Below are positions 34,206 to 46,020 of a stretch of 64,000 bases of DNA, in pieces. A program made the translations under genes and the position numbers. The notes beneath the pieces were generated by a model. The model worked only from the letters and a program-made list of their open reading frames with translations, was not told where the DNA came from and ran no database searches. This DNA is from Histoplasma ohiense. Taxonomy: Eukaryota > Ascomycota > Eurotiomycetes > Onygenales > Ajellomycetaceae. Positions within the stretch are counted from its first letter, which is position 1. Every line of letters starts with the position of its first letter. Where the stretch lies: NCBI GenBank assembly GCA_017607445.1, contig JAEVHH010000002.1, forward strand, positions 2,905,501 to 2,969,500, read 5' to 3'.

Positions 34206-36389
34206 CTACCCACAACAAGTAAGTGCCTCACACCCATTCTTGCAAACAATCTTACATGTCGACCCACGCCTCCTCCTTCTCATGCACACCCCCCTAGCCA
34301 TGGCCGTGTCCTCCTCCAAAGAACCAGTCACGCTGGCGGAGGTTCCAGGGGAGGAGGCCAGTTCCGGCTGCAGCGTGATGGAATGGATGCCGTAGGCGTG
34401 CAGGCACTCCCCGATGCACTGGGCGCGGGCCATGAAGCCGGCCAGGGACGTGTCGGAGGTAACGACGTGGGCGGTAGCGATGGCTTTGTTTTGGTTGAGG
34501 CGCCAGGCGTGGAGTTCGTGGACGGAGATGACGCCGGGAATCTAGTAGGGAGGGGTGCGTGAGGGGTTTTTATTAGATAAAGTTCTTATCGCCTCTTTTT
34601 TTTTTTTAGGGAAGGCAGTGCTAGGGAGTTTAAGATAGAGAGTGTCGTGGTATAGGAGAGGGTTGTTTGTTGGCGAAGAGGGTGTTATACGTACCGTTTC
34701 TAGATCGTGTTGTACATCATCTAGATTGACGCCGAGCGGGACGGTGTTGAGCAGTATGGAGCCGCTGCTTTTCACTATTGGCGTTGACGGGAGAAAGAAA
34801 GGTGGATGGGGTGTTAGCTAGATGCCATTCTATCCTGTATTGGTCGGGATCGGAAAGGTAGAAGGGTAAAAATGAAAGAAAGAAAAAGGGGGGGGTAGAA
34901 GAGGGAAAGACCCAGGAAAAGAAATATTCAAGTACAGCGAACTCTTACCAAGCGGAATGGCGGAAGCCAGAATCAAAATTCCAATCGCAGTGCTTACTCC
35001 AGGGTCCGCGTAGTATCTCCCATCATGAGTTGCCTTCCAAATGATCAGAGCAGCAATGATGACGCCAATGTTGTTAATGGCATCACCGATTACATGGAGC
35101 AGCACGCCCATGACTCCCAGATCATGCAGCCGTTGGGCGGATTGGGAGTTGTTGGCGTGCCGGTGGTTTTCATGGGCATTCTCTCGCTGTTGGAGAGGGG
35201 TTAGTAAATTTGTAAAAGGGTTGCATTGGCTTTTTGTTTGAATATAGGAGCAGCAGCATGGACAAAGACATACGTTCTCAAGTGGTATGCTGGTGGTGTT
35301 CTGTTCCTGCTCTTGATCTACATCCTGGGCGCCATGGTTGTGGTTGTGGTGGTGGTGGTGGTCATGGCCATGCTCTATTTATTTTGTGTTAACGTCAGTT
35401 GATTTCTTTTATGGCGCTGAAGAAAAGGGAGGTGTAAGAGGAGTTAGGTTGCATATATGCACGTACCATGGAGAAAAGAAGCGCTGATGAGATTCAGCGT
35501 AAGACCCACGCATCCAATGATTAGCATGAGCTCAGGTTTCTCGACCCCTAGTTAATGGATTCCAGTCAGTCGTGAAATTTAAAGCAAGAGCAGAAGAAAT
35601 GGATAAAAACGTACTTTCCAATGAGACGAAGCGTTCAATGGACTGCAGAATAATGCTCACGCCCAACGCGAGCAGGAAGACGCCATTGAAGAATGCACCC
35701 AGGAGCGTCGAGCGCTGCCACCCAAACGTCAGATAGCTAGGGGTTGCATCGGGGTTTTCGGAGACCTGGCAGCGAAGGGGAAAGGAAGATGTTAGCAGGA
35801 TATATTGTTTTGGGCTGTGTTTGCTTGTCAACGGAGGGTTGACAAATATTATATATATATGTATATATATGTGTGTACACATGTATAATCATGTAGTTAC
35901 ACATAAGATTTTCATCCCGGTATGGAGTGGGTGAGTGAGCCATGCCTTTAATGCTACGAGAGCGACGACAAATCCGATCAGATCATTTAGCTAGAAATGG
36001 GCCATTTTCAGTATATATATATATATATATATTTGTATAGACATATCGTAGACAAGAAATAAAAAGGCAAAAAATATGTATATATATAGCCCGTAAGAGG
36101 AATTTGGGAAGCGGGTATGGCAAATATGTATACATGGATCTAAGAATGTCGGCCCCTTACATAGTGAAACGCATCAGCAACCAGGGCTAGCGAGCGTGTG
36201 TAGAAGCCAACTGTTTCCCGAGTCTCCCCCCAGCCCCAGTGAGGAGGATTATCAATTAGCTCCTGGAGGCGGACAGTACGGGCTGTAGAGCTCTGTATGC
36301 TTACCTGAGATCTCGACAACGAAGAAGGTGAAGGAGATGGCGATGATGATGCTCAGGCGGCTGGCTCGAGACAGCGTGAACAGAGACAT
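34206..36389 (-). CDS. Cation diffusion facilitator, Zrc1/Cot1-like zinc transporter
   Basis: Moves zinc (or cobalt) out of the cytosol, usually into the vacuole, by proton exchange. I rebuilt nine exons: 36305-36389, 36161-36210, 35946-35990, 35615-35765, 35467-35547, 35274-35374, 34949-35186, 34695-34774 and 34206-34541 (388 aa). All phases agree. TM2 carries the metal-site motif ADAFHYLND (HxxxD) and TM5 carries HVIGDAINNIG (HxxxD). Between them lies the cytosolic His-rich loop HGHDHHHHHNHNHG. The cytosolic C-terminal domain contains IPGVISVHELHAWRLNQNKAIATAHV, typical of the family. The tail ends with an Arg block and several Cys (CKIVCKNGCEALTCC). Eight introns lie in 2.2 kb, denser than in the neighbours. 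Intron 3 appears to use a GC donor (AAG|GCATGG). The alternative reading through to a downstream GT would insert about 17 non-conserved residues. Confidence 0.9.
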
Positions 36390-38075
36390 GGTGTCGGAGC
36401 ATATCAGGGTGTAATGAAAGGGCAGGAAAAGCGGCAGAGGGCCAGAGGGCGTGGGAAGGGAGTGTGGAAAGAGGTGGAGGGGGAGGGATATATGTGTTGT
36501 GTTGTGTTGTGTTGTCTGGTGGTGGCTTTTAGCCGAGATATAGCTGATGTTGAAGCTGTGGGATCGATGTGTCGGCCGTTGCTTTGTGAAGTCCCCCAAC
36601 GGAGGAGGTGGACTCTGATTCTGACTCTGGCTCTGGCTCTGGCTCTCTTGTGGTTGAGCGAACAAAGCCAGGCGAGCCGGTCCTTGTGTTCTATTCAGTC
36701 TTTCTATCTATTCTTCTTCCTTTGTTTTTAAACATTTTCTGGACGATCTTCCAACAGCCGTTGTGCTCAACGTTGCCGAGCAAATGAGATCGCGCGCACA
36801 TTCTTGCCGCTAGCTCCCCGAGCTTACCAAGGCCCAGAACTTACTTGAAGCAAAAAGGATCCTCTGTTCGGTCCATGTCGGGCGTATCCGAAGGAAACAA
36901 GCAACCCGAACACGCCACTGCCACTGGTTCTTCACCCTGCGCACAATTGCCTCGTTGGGTCGCTGGAGGGCGAGGAGATGAATGCGACGCTGTGTCACGG
37001 AACGGACAATAATACTAAATGTGCCGGATGTGTGTCCCCAGGGACGATTTTCTTTTTTCCGTGTTTCTTTCCTTTTTCCCCCTCCCTTCTTTAAGAAGAA
37101 TCCATACGCCGGCCAGAGGCCGCGGCGCTAGTTTACCAGGGCAGGGCAGAACCTTAAATTACGGGAGCGCGTTTTTCTCGTTGTGCGACAAGTTGTTTTG
37201 ACTGTTTAACTTCAGAATAACCGGCGACGGGGATTTGGGAAGGGAGGTTGATCCAAGAAGCATCAGTGTCTGATATCTGCCGGGTCTCTTTCATTGTTTG
37301 CAACGAGTGCATTGAATTAATAAGAACATTGTATTTTCATTTGAATCGATAACACTGCGCTACTCCTTCTATGAAGGACGGTTGAAGAAAAAGAAGATGG
37401 CAACGAAAAGCTTTTTAAAACTGCAAAAGGAAAACCATGGAAGGTTGTTTAGAGATAGTAATGGATGATGATTTCCTCCCACAGAATTTAATTATATATA
37501 TCATGATTTCATTGTTAAAACTTCAAGAGCAGAGCGGTATATTCATACTTTGGTGAGAACAAGCAGGACAGGAAACAAATAGCCCGGATTATAGTTATCA
37601 GAGAAGCAGAAATAAATCACATAATGGGCGATAGAATGAACACGACGGAGAGAGGAGGGGGGGGAGGCAAGGGGCAGATGAAATAGGAGGAAACACAACC
37701 AAGAGGAAAAAAAAAAAAAGGTATCGGGTATACTGCTACGCCTTTATTTTCGAATCCAACCCAATTCAGTCTCAGTACGAATCGGCCCTCTCCCTCCTCG
37801 AAATATGCCCCAAAAAAAGTGAAAGTAGGTTACGAAAATGCTCCAATCATCATCCCCCCATCGATCGACTCTGCTCATTATTTATCTCCCTTTCTCATTG
37901 CCCCTTTGATTTCATTTTCCTTTCCATTTTCGTCATTTCCAATCCGTTCTTCATTTCCTCATCTGACCTGGCCTCGTTTCTTTCTTGCTTTATTTCCTTT
38001 TTCTTCCTCCCCCCCCTAGACAACCAAATGAAATGGCGCTTCCTCCACTACTTCCAATTTCTCCAGTTCCTCCAC
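36390..38075. other. Intergenic, no gene seen
   Basis: About 1.7 kb: the promoter of the zinc transporter and the 3' flank of the CBM48 gene. GTGTT-type and CTGGCT-type short tandem repeats occur at about 36493-36515 and 36610-36645. No supported coding frame. Confidence 0.6.
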
Positions 38076-41000
38076 TCACTTAAACTTTTCCTTCAACTTC
38101 GAGAAGAGCGCGCTGGCGCGGTTCTTCTTCTTCTTTTTCTTGGCTTCATCCGTCGCTGCCGTCGGGGTCGCTTCTCCCTCCCCAGTCGCAGGGGCGTTGG
38201 TACTGGAAGTATTTCCGGCAGCTGCAGACGCGGTAGTTGTTTCGGGCCCCGTCGTGACAGCTGGCTGTGCCTGCTCGGTTGCTGGGGCTGCTGCGGTATC
38301 CGCCGCCGCAGCAGGTGCTACCGGCTGCGATTTCGGCGAGACAGACCCAATTTGGTTTCCCTGCGAGGTGTTGGGTGCAGGTTCGCCAGATGCATCAACG
38401 CGCTCTACATCGTGCAGCAGCTCCTGCTCAACCTCCTTCTTCTCAGCTACAGTTTGAGGCACAGCCGCGGCTTCGGGGTTCCAATGCGCTTTTTCGATGG
38501 AGTCTTGAACCACTGCGGGTGCACCAGTGGAGGCAGATCCAGCGGGTTCCACACTTCCGAGCAACTCCCTCTCAACCTCCTTCTTCTCCTGGACAACAGC
38601 GGGGTCGCCTGCGGCTTCTGGTTCCTTGTGAGCTTTATCCAACGACTTCTTGACCGTTACGGGGACGTTGCTGGCAGCAACTTCTGGTTCGCTGGATCCG
38701 TTTGCATTGGAGTTGGTAGTCTCGAGCGGCACAGCACCGGCGAGAGCGGCAGTGGTTGATATGGGAGCGCTGGATTGGATGAAGGGAGCCGTGGCCCCAT
38801 TGGTGCCGTTGGTTGGATGGATAGTGGCCGCACCTGTAGCACTAGCATTCTCGTATCCTTCCTTATCCGTGCTGACAGTAGAACTGATTGTATTTGTTGT
38901 GTATGTGCTAGGGTCAGGGACCGCTTGACCCGGCTCGAGATGGATCGGGTTGCCAATACCTTCCGTCGCTGGGATTGAGCTGACTGAGAGCTTCTCCGAT
39001 TCTCTGGGTGTCACTGGGAAAGCTCCGGGAGCCGAATCCTTGCTATTCTCTTGTGGGACAACTTTCGCCAGAGTAGCGGTGGTTGAATCTGGAGCAACAG
39101 ATAAAATAGTAGGAGCACCCATTTCTGTTTCTTGAGCCTTGTCTGACTCTTTGGGAACGCCTGCGGCTAGGGCTGCGGTTGTAGATTCCGGTGTTACTCC
39201 TCCAGACATGGCTTTTGCGGCTTCTTTCTTTGCTGGGGAAGTTGGCGTTGAAGTTTGCGCAGGTGTGTCGTCCGTGGGTGGTAGTTTTTTAATGTTTTGG
39301 CGGAGGAGAACGTTGTTGGTATTATTATGGCCGTCGTCTTCTTGAAGGGCAGCGGGGTCTATCTTCCAGGCACCGTCGACAACAAACTGTGAGTGTTACA
39401 CGACAGGTCAGTACAGGCAACGAGCTGAAAACAAGGCTGGATGGGTTTATGGGAATAAACTGCAAATGACAAATAGCAAAAATAAGCCAAAGAAAAATAA
39501 CAATATCAACAAGTCGGGAAAAAAAAATAATGAGGACTAGCTTTCCAAAGCGTTGGAAGTTGAGGAATTTTGATGGGGCTGGGTAAGGTTGCCGGAATGA
39601 GCCGTGGGAATGGGCACAATGATGATGTGACAATTCAAGGGTGCATGTCAGCTTGGACGTCGTGCCGAGTTCTCGCTGGTCAAAGCATAAAATTGGCCTC
39701 GAAACAAGTCGAAAAGTTCCAGAGGATTCTCCCAAACAGCGGACAAAGTTGGGGGCAGATGGCGAATAATGACGTCGTAGCGTGCTGCACTAGTACTAGC
39801 GCAGTACCCGCGTTGCATGCGCTGACACGGCCAAATGCGGAGTATTCGCAAAGTACCAACTGAAGCAAGGGAAAAAGCAAAAGGAATGTGAGGGGGCAAG
39901 GGAAAGAAAAAGAAAAGAAAGACAGATGGGCAAAAAGCAAATATCAGATCCTGCACCCTTGAGGTGGGGAATGCTTTCAGAGGTGCCTTGTGAGAAAACA
40001 AGGCTGAATCTCTTCTCTCCGTCTCCCACTGTCTTAACAGGTGAAGCGTAGAACAATTGAATAATGAGCTCTCTACTCCTGCCTGCTTCGTGCTCGTTTT
40101 CGCCTTTGACTGGCACTTGAGCCCATCCATCCTCACCTCTTCAGAATGGACCCGCAACACCCAGCTAATAACAGCCGCTGTATTTCGGGGGAGGGTACCA
40201 TTGGCCGAGCAAGTGGCCGAGCGAGTGCTCGCAAAGACGGTGGGGAAGTGGGAGAGGAGAGAGGTTGCTCAGCGCTCGAAAGCCCGCGCTTTCAGCAACT
40301 GCCACTGCAGAGATCGCCTGGGAGCTGGATCATTTCATATCATATGATGACCCCATCTCTTGCATGAATGGTCGGTGCTTCTTATCTGCGGGGCGAGGAT
40401 CTGACAAGAAAACGATAGCGGAGGAGGGGAGATTTCAAATGTAAGACTCGAGAAACCGAGGAGAACAGTGCAAATAAGGTGCAGGATAGGTCAGGTCAAA
40501 AGGGGAAAAGTAAAGATCAAATGAAATGAAGCAGAAGAAGAATGAGAAGAAATATATCACCAAACGCAACCAGTTCGCATCAAAACCAAGACGCAGCGCA
40601 GTTTTGGAAGCGATATTCGACGTTCTTCTTCCGTCTCATTCTCATCTTATCTTGTTTGACCTCCCTGACATTTTTATGCCTTCAAGCTGTCTCCCCCTCC
40701 TCCGAGTGTGCATGTACTGTATATATCATATATGTAGCCGCATACCTTATAAAGTATCTTTCCCCCAATACTCGGCACCTCGACGTCCTTCCTAAACCCA
40801 TTGGCACTTCTTTCCAGCTTCACCGACCGCGACCAGTTATCAAATGTACCTGTGACATAAACCTCGCTCGCTGTTGGATCTGGCCTGTAGTAAGGTTGTT
40901 GACAAGAGAACACGGAGTCAGCATCGGTTTAAATCAATCAGTGAACCATTCCCTCGTCGTTAAATTGCTCAAATAGTTACGGGGTGGAGAAGCTAGACCT

Positions 41001-41682
41001 GGGCTGCGGCTTGGGGCTGGAGATGGAGCTGGAGATGGAGCTGAAGATGTTGATATCTTTTAAATAACTCCGGAACGCAGAGCGAGCACACAAACACTCC
41101 CAAAATATACCACATTCGGGAAAGCGGTGTTCCAAATCGAATTGCCTTCTCCTTTCTCCCTCTCGTCTTAGGTATCGCACACCATTAACAATTTTCCTTG
41201 TGCGATCGGGATAATAAATTCGATGGAAAAAAAAATCATTTATTTCCCCTCGTTTCACAAGAACGGACCGTCCTTCATGCATTCCTACACCGCTCTCTCC
41301 CCACCCAGAAGACCCCCCCAAAAAAAAGGCAGAGAGAGAGAGAGAGACAGAGAGAGAGAGAGAGAACTTGTGCGACCCGACGAGAGAGAAAAATAAATTC
41401 CCCTGCTCCATGTATCCGATCTCTACAGCCCCTTCCGCGCCAGCCGCGCCAGCCCGCAGTGTCCCCAGCATCCTGGCCCAAACAACAAAATGTCAAGAGC
41501 CAGAATCGCACAGAATGCGACACGACCGTCGCCCACAGACCCGTACACCCACATACACCCACACATGACAGAAGACAGGTAGGTACGTACCATTGGAAAG
41601 TATGTGTCGCCATGATTGGAGTTTTCGTCCCGCTGGCCGCTGCTCGGAACGACTTCTTGCCCTTGGCCTTCCTGTTTCCCAT
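38076..41682 (-). CDS. CBM48/AMPK-beta-like carbohydrate-binding protein with long disordered tail
   Basis: Three exons: 41591-41682, 40746-40884 and 39387 (excluded) to 38076, that is 38076-39386. They give 513 aa from the first ATG, or 490 aa from the internal ATG at 41611-41613. The glycogen-binding (CBM48) domain is assembled across both introns: MATHTFQW + PDPTASEVYVTGTFDNWSRSVKLERSANGFRKDVEVP + GKILYK + FVVDGAWKIDPAA...NNTNNVLL. The second intron interrupts YK|FVVDG. The remaining 400 residues are low-complexity Ala/Thr/Glu/Pro, with three STTAALAxxVP-type repeats, two copies of a roughly 35-residue unit containing EKKEVExELL, and a basic end (KKKKKKNRASALFSKLKEKFK) that could bind membrane or RNA. 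The role is probably glycogen-associated scaffolding, by family. The introns (706 and 1359 nt) are exceptionally long for this window. Confidence 0.88.
39387..40745 (-). other. Unusually long intron of the CBM48 gene
   Basis: 1359 nt between donor GTATGC and acceptor CTCACAG. It contains no recognisable gene. A 170-codon unspliced frame on the same strand (39648-40160) has no known domain. Could host an alternative promoter. Confidence 0.6.
41331..41365. repeat. (AG)n run in intron 1 of the CBM48 gene
   Basis: AGAGAG repeat with one interruption, inside intron 40885-41590. Confidence 0.85.
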
Positions 41683-42144
41683 GGTCGAAAAGGAAAGACA
41701 GCTTCAGCGATTGGTATTTATAACTGGTCAACTCACTAAGTTCGTTGACTAACTAGCTAGTTAACTGATTATTGGCGTTTAGTCAGCGGTTCTGGCGGGT
41801 TTGGTTGGTTGTCTGTAGTTGGGATTTGCAGCGCAGGTTGCAGGGTTAAGGGAGGGAACTACGGCGGGAAGTGAGGTTGGTGTGAAAAAACGGTGTGTAC
41901 GCAGTGCATGTGTGTGTGCGGGAAGGACTGGTAAGGTTATTTTAGCGCGGGCGAGCCAACAAGCCGTCGGGGTATTTTTTTTTTTTTTTTTTTTTTGTTT
42001 TTGGAGCTTTGAGCTAACTAGTACTAGTACATTTTGTCATGTAGTTTCTATAAAAACCAGTTGGAGACGAATTCGCTATGAAGCCAATTGGGGATTACTT
42101 TGAATCAATTGGAATAGGTAGGATTCGTGATGATGATGATAAAA

Positions 42145-42192
42145 TGTGCATGTGCATGTGCATGTGCATGTGCAGCGTGCATGTGCAGCGTG
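42145..42192. repeat. (TGTGCA)n tandem repeat
   Basis: Five perfect units followed by diverged GTGCAGC units, read directly. Confidence 0.85.
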
Positions 42193-43651
42193 CTCTTCTC
42201 GTTTCTTGCTTCATTCAAGGTTGGAAATTAATGTCTCATACCATACATAATATTCAAGTTTTGTTCTGTTCTTTTAAACTTTCCGTCTCGCCGCCTCCAG
42301 GGAAACAAATTTTTCTTCTCTCCTCCCCCCCCCCCTTGTTTTTTTTTTTTATAAAAACGAAAACTCCACTGCGCCTTGTTTGTTTCATTGCTAGACAGTG
42401 AGGGGCGGGTGGCGCGAGATTTTGACCGGGTTTTCCTGTTTACATGACCTTCCCACTTTTTTCCCGCTGGCTTTTCCTTAATTCGATCCCGAAAGAAAGG
42501 AAGCTTGCGGGCAATCTCCCAGGCACCAAGTACCCTGCGTTCATGCTGCATGAGTACATTACATACAAAGCTGTGCCGATGGGGAGGTATACGGATCTGC
42601 TCCGGGAGCCAAGACTTGCACATCGAAGATAAGGGCATAATTAGAGACGCGGAGGGGAATGCGGGTGCGGGTTGCGAGTGTGAGGAAATAATTATATGAA
42701 GGGGATGGCGTGATACACATACAGCTCCTCCATGGTTCCCACGGATGCACGTAGGTATGTAGTAACTACGAGTCTATATATACACGGTACAAGCACCGCA
42801 TACTCCTTCCTCCGCAGTATGTATAGAGTAGAGCTAGCGGGAGAAGGATCTTCATTGACATGATAGAAGAAATGACGAAGTTATTCTGCGGTTTTGACAG
42901 TGTTCTTTCTGGCAACTGTGGAGGATGGATACCACATTGGGTAACTGTATGTACTGTACATGTACGGAGTAGTATTATGATTATTACGGATAGTTGTTTT
43001 TGTGTCTACGGAAAATCTCCGAACGTTCGAAAAGGTTAACTAACTACGGAGTATGCGAAGGTATGTTTACCACACATCCCCGGAGAGCCAGCCCAAAGTC
43101 CACTCCGAGACTTGTTTTTACCCTCTGAAATGGATGTCGGGGGGAAATGTCAAGGCAGAAAATGGGCATGGATAACCTCGACATTGGAGGTAGGTTAATT
43201 TTTTTTTTAAAGCGCCCACTTTCCTTTCCCGAGCTACATTGTAAAGAGCATGTCTGTAGATGTAGCATGTATCCATGGGTGTATGTGTCTATTGCAAGAT
43301 ATCAGTTCAAATGCTTGTATTGATAGATCCATTCGGGCAACGATGACAATGAAACCCATGATTCTTGGCAGCGTACAAAGAAAGTCCAAAGCTAGGAATT
43401 TTAACCAACGGGTACGTAGTTAGTGCACTCTGTAACGTACGCCGTACTTCAACCACGAACTCGCGCACTAAGTCATGTGATATAATAAACCCTTCCAAGG
43501 TTATGATTGGCTTGCTTCGCTTCACCATGCAGAGGTGTTGTACACAGGCTCTGTACAACTGGAGTAGGAAAGAAAGACAAGAAAGGAAAGAAAAGAAAAA
43601 AGATTGTACATATCTATTCAAGAACTATAGAAGTAACAGATGTTGAATCAG

Positions 43652-43724
43652 CTGTGAGCGGCTGTTGCTCAGAGGGTAACCCTTCCACCATTGAGTGTGC
43701 GAGGTTGAAATTGCACTTTTTTAA
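43652..43724 (+). other. Degenerate tRNA-like sequence with T6 tract
   Basis: TTGCTCAGAGGG resembles a tRNA A box and GAGGTTGAAATTGC resembles a B box about 35 nt later. A run of six T (possible Pol III stop) follows within 10 nt. The D and acceptor stems do not pair, so this is at best a decayed tRNA or a tRNA-derived SINE fragment. Confidence 0.25.
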
Positions 43725-44072
43725 TTGGCATTCTTCAAACTCACTATACCACATGACTTAGTGCGCGAGGTCGTGGTGAAAATACGTGCAATGTCTCTCC
43801 AGAAGCACACTAAGACAAGGCGCTTCTAGAAGACCCTTGGAAGACAATAGAAGGAGGTGGAAAGTGGATGGAAGGAGTTGGCATCCCATCCCTGTGCATG
43901 CTTATCGTGCAACAACACAGTTGACGAGTCGTTGAGAGAAAATAAACCTCTGTCAATAATAGGATGTACAGTACTTCGTACACAGGAGAATATCCGCATA
44001 AGCCCCACAGCGATGACCCACCCGCATGGAAAGGGATATGGTCCAGCGCATCATTAGCTGGTGCGAGGATAA

Positions 44073-44109
44073 CAGTACCAGTACCAGTAACAGTAACAGT
44101 AACAGTAAG
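44073..44109. repeat. CAGTAC/CAGTAA hexamer repeat
   Basis: About six imperfect hexamer units upstream of pkaR. Confidence 0.8.
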
Positions 44110-44670
44110 AGCAACAAATACAATCAGAACAACTCATTCCTCCGTGGGGAGCTTCCGCAATCTTCTAGGTGTCTTCTCGAAGCGCCACCGCCAAGGGGAA
44201 GCTCCCTGGGGCGTCGTGGACACTGGGGCAGCCCCGCCCGAGCCCGGACTGGCGCCTGGGCCGTGGGCGCCCGTGGAGGTGGGCCAGCCCGGGCTCGACA
44301 GCGCAGGCTCGGCAGCGTAGGCTCGGCGGCGGGCGGTCAGTGGGTGGTCTGTGGGTGGTCTGTGGGCCCTACCCACAACCACCAGTTCGCTTGCCTTATC
44401 CTGCACCCACTCCATACTACCTTCTCCTGTATGATCAATGCCCTTCAGTCTTCCCTTTTGCTATCTTCTGCGTCGCCTCTCCACAGTCTTTTGTCGCTGT
44501 CCTCTCCGTTGTCTCGCCCATTTCTTCAGCCCTCCAAGGAGAGGGGGAGAAAAAAAGTTTCGAACGTTTGCGCCGCTCCTGCACAAAATTCACTCCCTGA
44601 AGAACTCTCCTTTCTTCCCCCCTCTTCCCCCACCACAACCTCCTCACCGCTGACTGTGGGCGCCACCACC

Positions 44671-46020
44671 ATGGCCAACAATATGTTCCAACGGTCCAAC
44701 CCCTTTGGTGGGGCGTCCAGTGTATCCAAGATCGAGGAAGAGGACGAATCGCTAGGTTCTCCCACTGAAGCTGCTTTCCACAACCCCACAGGGGATTATC
44801 GAGATCCTCCCTTCGCTTCCACATATCCACACACAGACCCTGGAGGGCTGTCTGCTCTGCAGATGTCATCAGGGAGAGAAGCTGGAAGCCCTTTCCAACA
44901 TCATAACAACCCATTTTCCCCTGATGGGCACCAGGCCCAACATGCCCCCGACGCATTCCCTTACCCCTCCTCTACTGACACCCCTGGACTAGGAGGAGGA
45001 GGAGGAGGGGGAGGAGGGGAAGAATTATCGTCCGGCTTCCCATATAACTACGCCCTCGGCCGCCGTACCTCCGTCTCTGCCGAATCTCTAAATCCCTCTA
45101 ATTCCGGCGCTGATTCCTGGGTTCCCCCTTACCACCCCAAAACCCCCTTACAACGATCCCGCCTTCAAAACGCCGTTAGCTCAAACTTCCTCTTCTCCCA
45201 CCTCGATGAAGAGCAATTCGAAACCGTCCTCAACGCCCTCGTCGAGAAACCAATCCCCGCTAAGGGAATCAAGGTCATCACCCAAGGCGATGCCGGCGAC
45301 TACTTCTACATCGTCGAAGACGGCTGCTTCGACATTTACATCAACCCATCAGGCTCCGTCCAGCAAACAACCCCATCTCCCGGTGGGACCAGCGGTCTAG
45401 GCACGAAAGTCGACACCATCGGTCCAGGTGGCTCCTTCGGCGAACTAGCCTTGATGTACAACGCTCCCCGCGCTGCCACCGTCGTATCCACCGAGCCCAT
45501 ATCCACCCTCTGGGCCCTGGACCGCATCACCTTCCGCCGCATCCTGATGGACTCCGCCTTCCAACGGCGGCGCATGTACGAAGCGTTCCTGGAAGAAGTG
45601 CCTCTCCTCGCCTCCCTGAAGCCCTACGAACGCGCCAAGATCGCCGACGCCCTCGACACCGTCAAGCACCCCGCGGGCGCCGTCATCATCCGCGAAGGCG
45701 ACCCGGGCAACACCTTCTTCCTTCTCGAGGCGGGCGAGGCGGCCGCCTTCAAGCATGGCATCGCCTCCGGTGCTCCCGTGAAGCGTTACAAGCGCGGCGA
45801 CTACTTTGGTGAGCTGGCCCTGTTGGACGAGAAGCCGCGCGCCGCGAGTGTGGTAGCCGTGACGGATGTGAAGGTTGCGCAGCTGGGGCGGGACGGGTTT
45901 AAGAGACTGCTGGGCCCTGTGGAGGATATTATGCGCAGGGCGGAGTATGGGACTGCGACTACGACGGATATGGCCATGAATGATACCGTTACAGGTACCC
46001 CTACCGCCGCCTCCGCATAG
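44671..46020 (+). CDS. pkaR: cAMP-dependent protein kinase regulatory subunit
   Basis: Binds and inhibits the PKA catalytic subunit until cAMP releases it; controls growth, carbon sensing and development. Single exon, 449 aa. The start is ATG 44671 in an excellent context (CCACCATGG), opening MANNMFQRSNPFGG. The inhibitory site RRTSVS (about residue 130) carries a phosphorylatable Ser, as in type II subunits. Two cyclic-nucleotide-binding domains follow. The first has the phosphate-binding cassette FGELALMYNAPRAATV (about 256-271) and the second FGELALLDEKPRAASV (about 378-393); both keep the Glu and Arg that contact cAMP. The N-terminal 110 residues are Pro/Gly/Ser-rich with a run of nine or more Gly. 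I see no helical docking/dimerisation domain there. The frame stays open 645 nt upstream, but that stretch has no conserved character. Confidence 0.95.
   Translation: MANNMFQRSNPFGGASSVSKIEEEDESLGSPTEAAFHNPTGDYRDPPFASTYPHTDPGGLSALQMSSGREAGSPFQHHNNPFSPDGHQAQHAPDAFPYPSSTDTPGLGGGGGGGGGEELSSGFPYNYALGRRTSVSAESLNPSNSGADSWVPPYHPKTPLQRSRLQNAVSSNFLFSHLDEEQFETVLNALVEKPIPAKGIKVITQGDAGDYFYIVEDGCFDIYINPSGSVQQTTPSPGGTSGLGTKVDTIGPGGSFGELALMYNAPRAATVVSTEPISTLWALDRITFRRILMDSAFQRRRMYEAFLEEVPLLASLKPYERAKIADALDTVKHPAGAVIIREGDPGNTFFLLEAGEAAAFKHGIASGAPVKRYKRGDYFGELALLDEKPRAASVVAVTDVKVAQLGRDGFKRLLGPVEDIMRRAEYGTATTTDMAMNDTVTGTPTAASA

Larger units (their letters stand above)
41683..44670. other. 3-kb divergent promoter region between CBM48 gene and pkaR
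   Basis: Large shared upstream region. It holds two exact GTACTGTAC/GTACAGTAC motifs (42951-42959, 43966-43974), two TACGGAGTA motifs (42963-42971, 43045-43053), a TGTGCA tandem repeat, a degenerate tRNA-like stretch (about 43652-43724), CAGTAAC-type repeats (44073-44109) and a strongly GC-rich block (about 44215-44340). The last 645 bases are open in frame with pkaR but read as leader composition. Confidence 0.6.

Noticed and set aside
38028..38759. 243-codon plus-strand open frame
   Set aside because: Antisense shadow of the CBM48 protein's repeat-rich last exon; Leu/Arg/Gly-rich noise.
39648..40160. 170-codon minus-strand frame inside the long CBM48 intron
   Set aside because: No domain; Phe-rich part comes from a purine-rich run.
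44026..44670. 215-codon in-frame extension upstream of pkaR
   Set aside because: Composition changes to GC-driven Arg/Gly/Ala runs with no conserved domain, while ATG 44671 has an ideal context and starts the family-like N-terminus.
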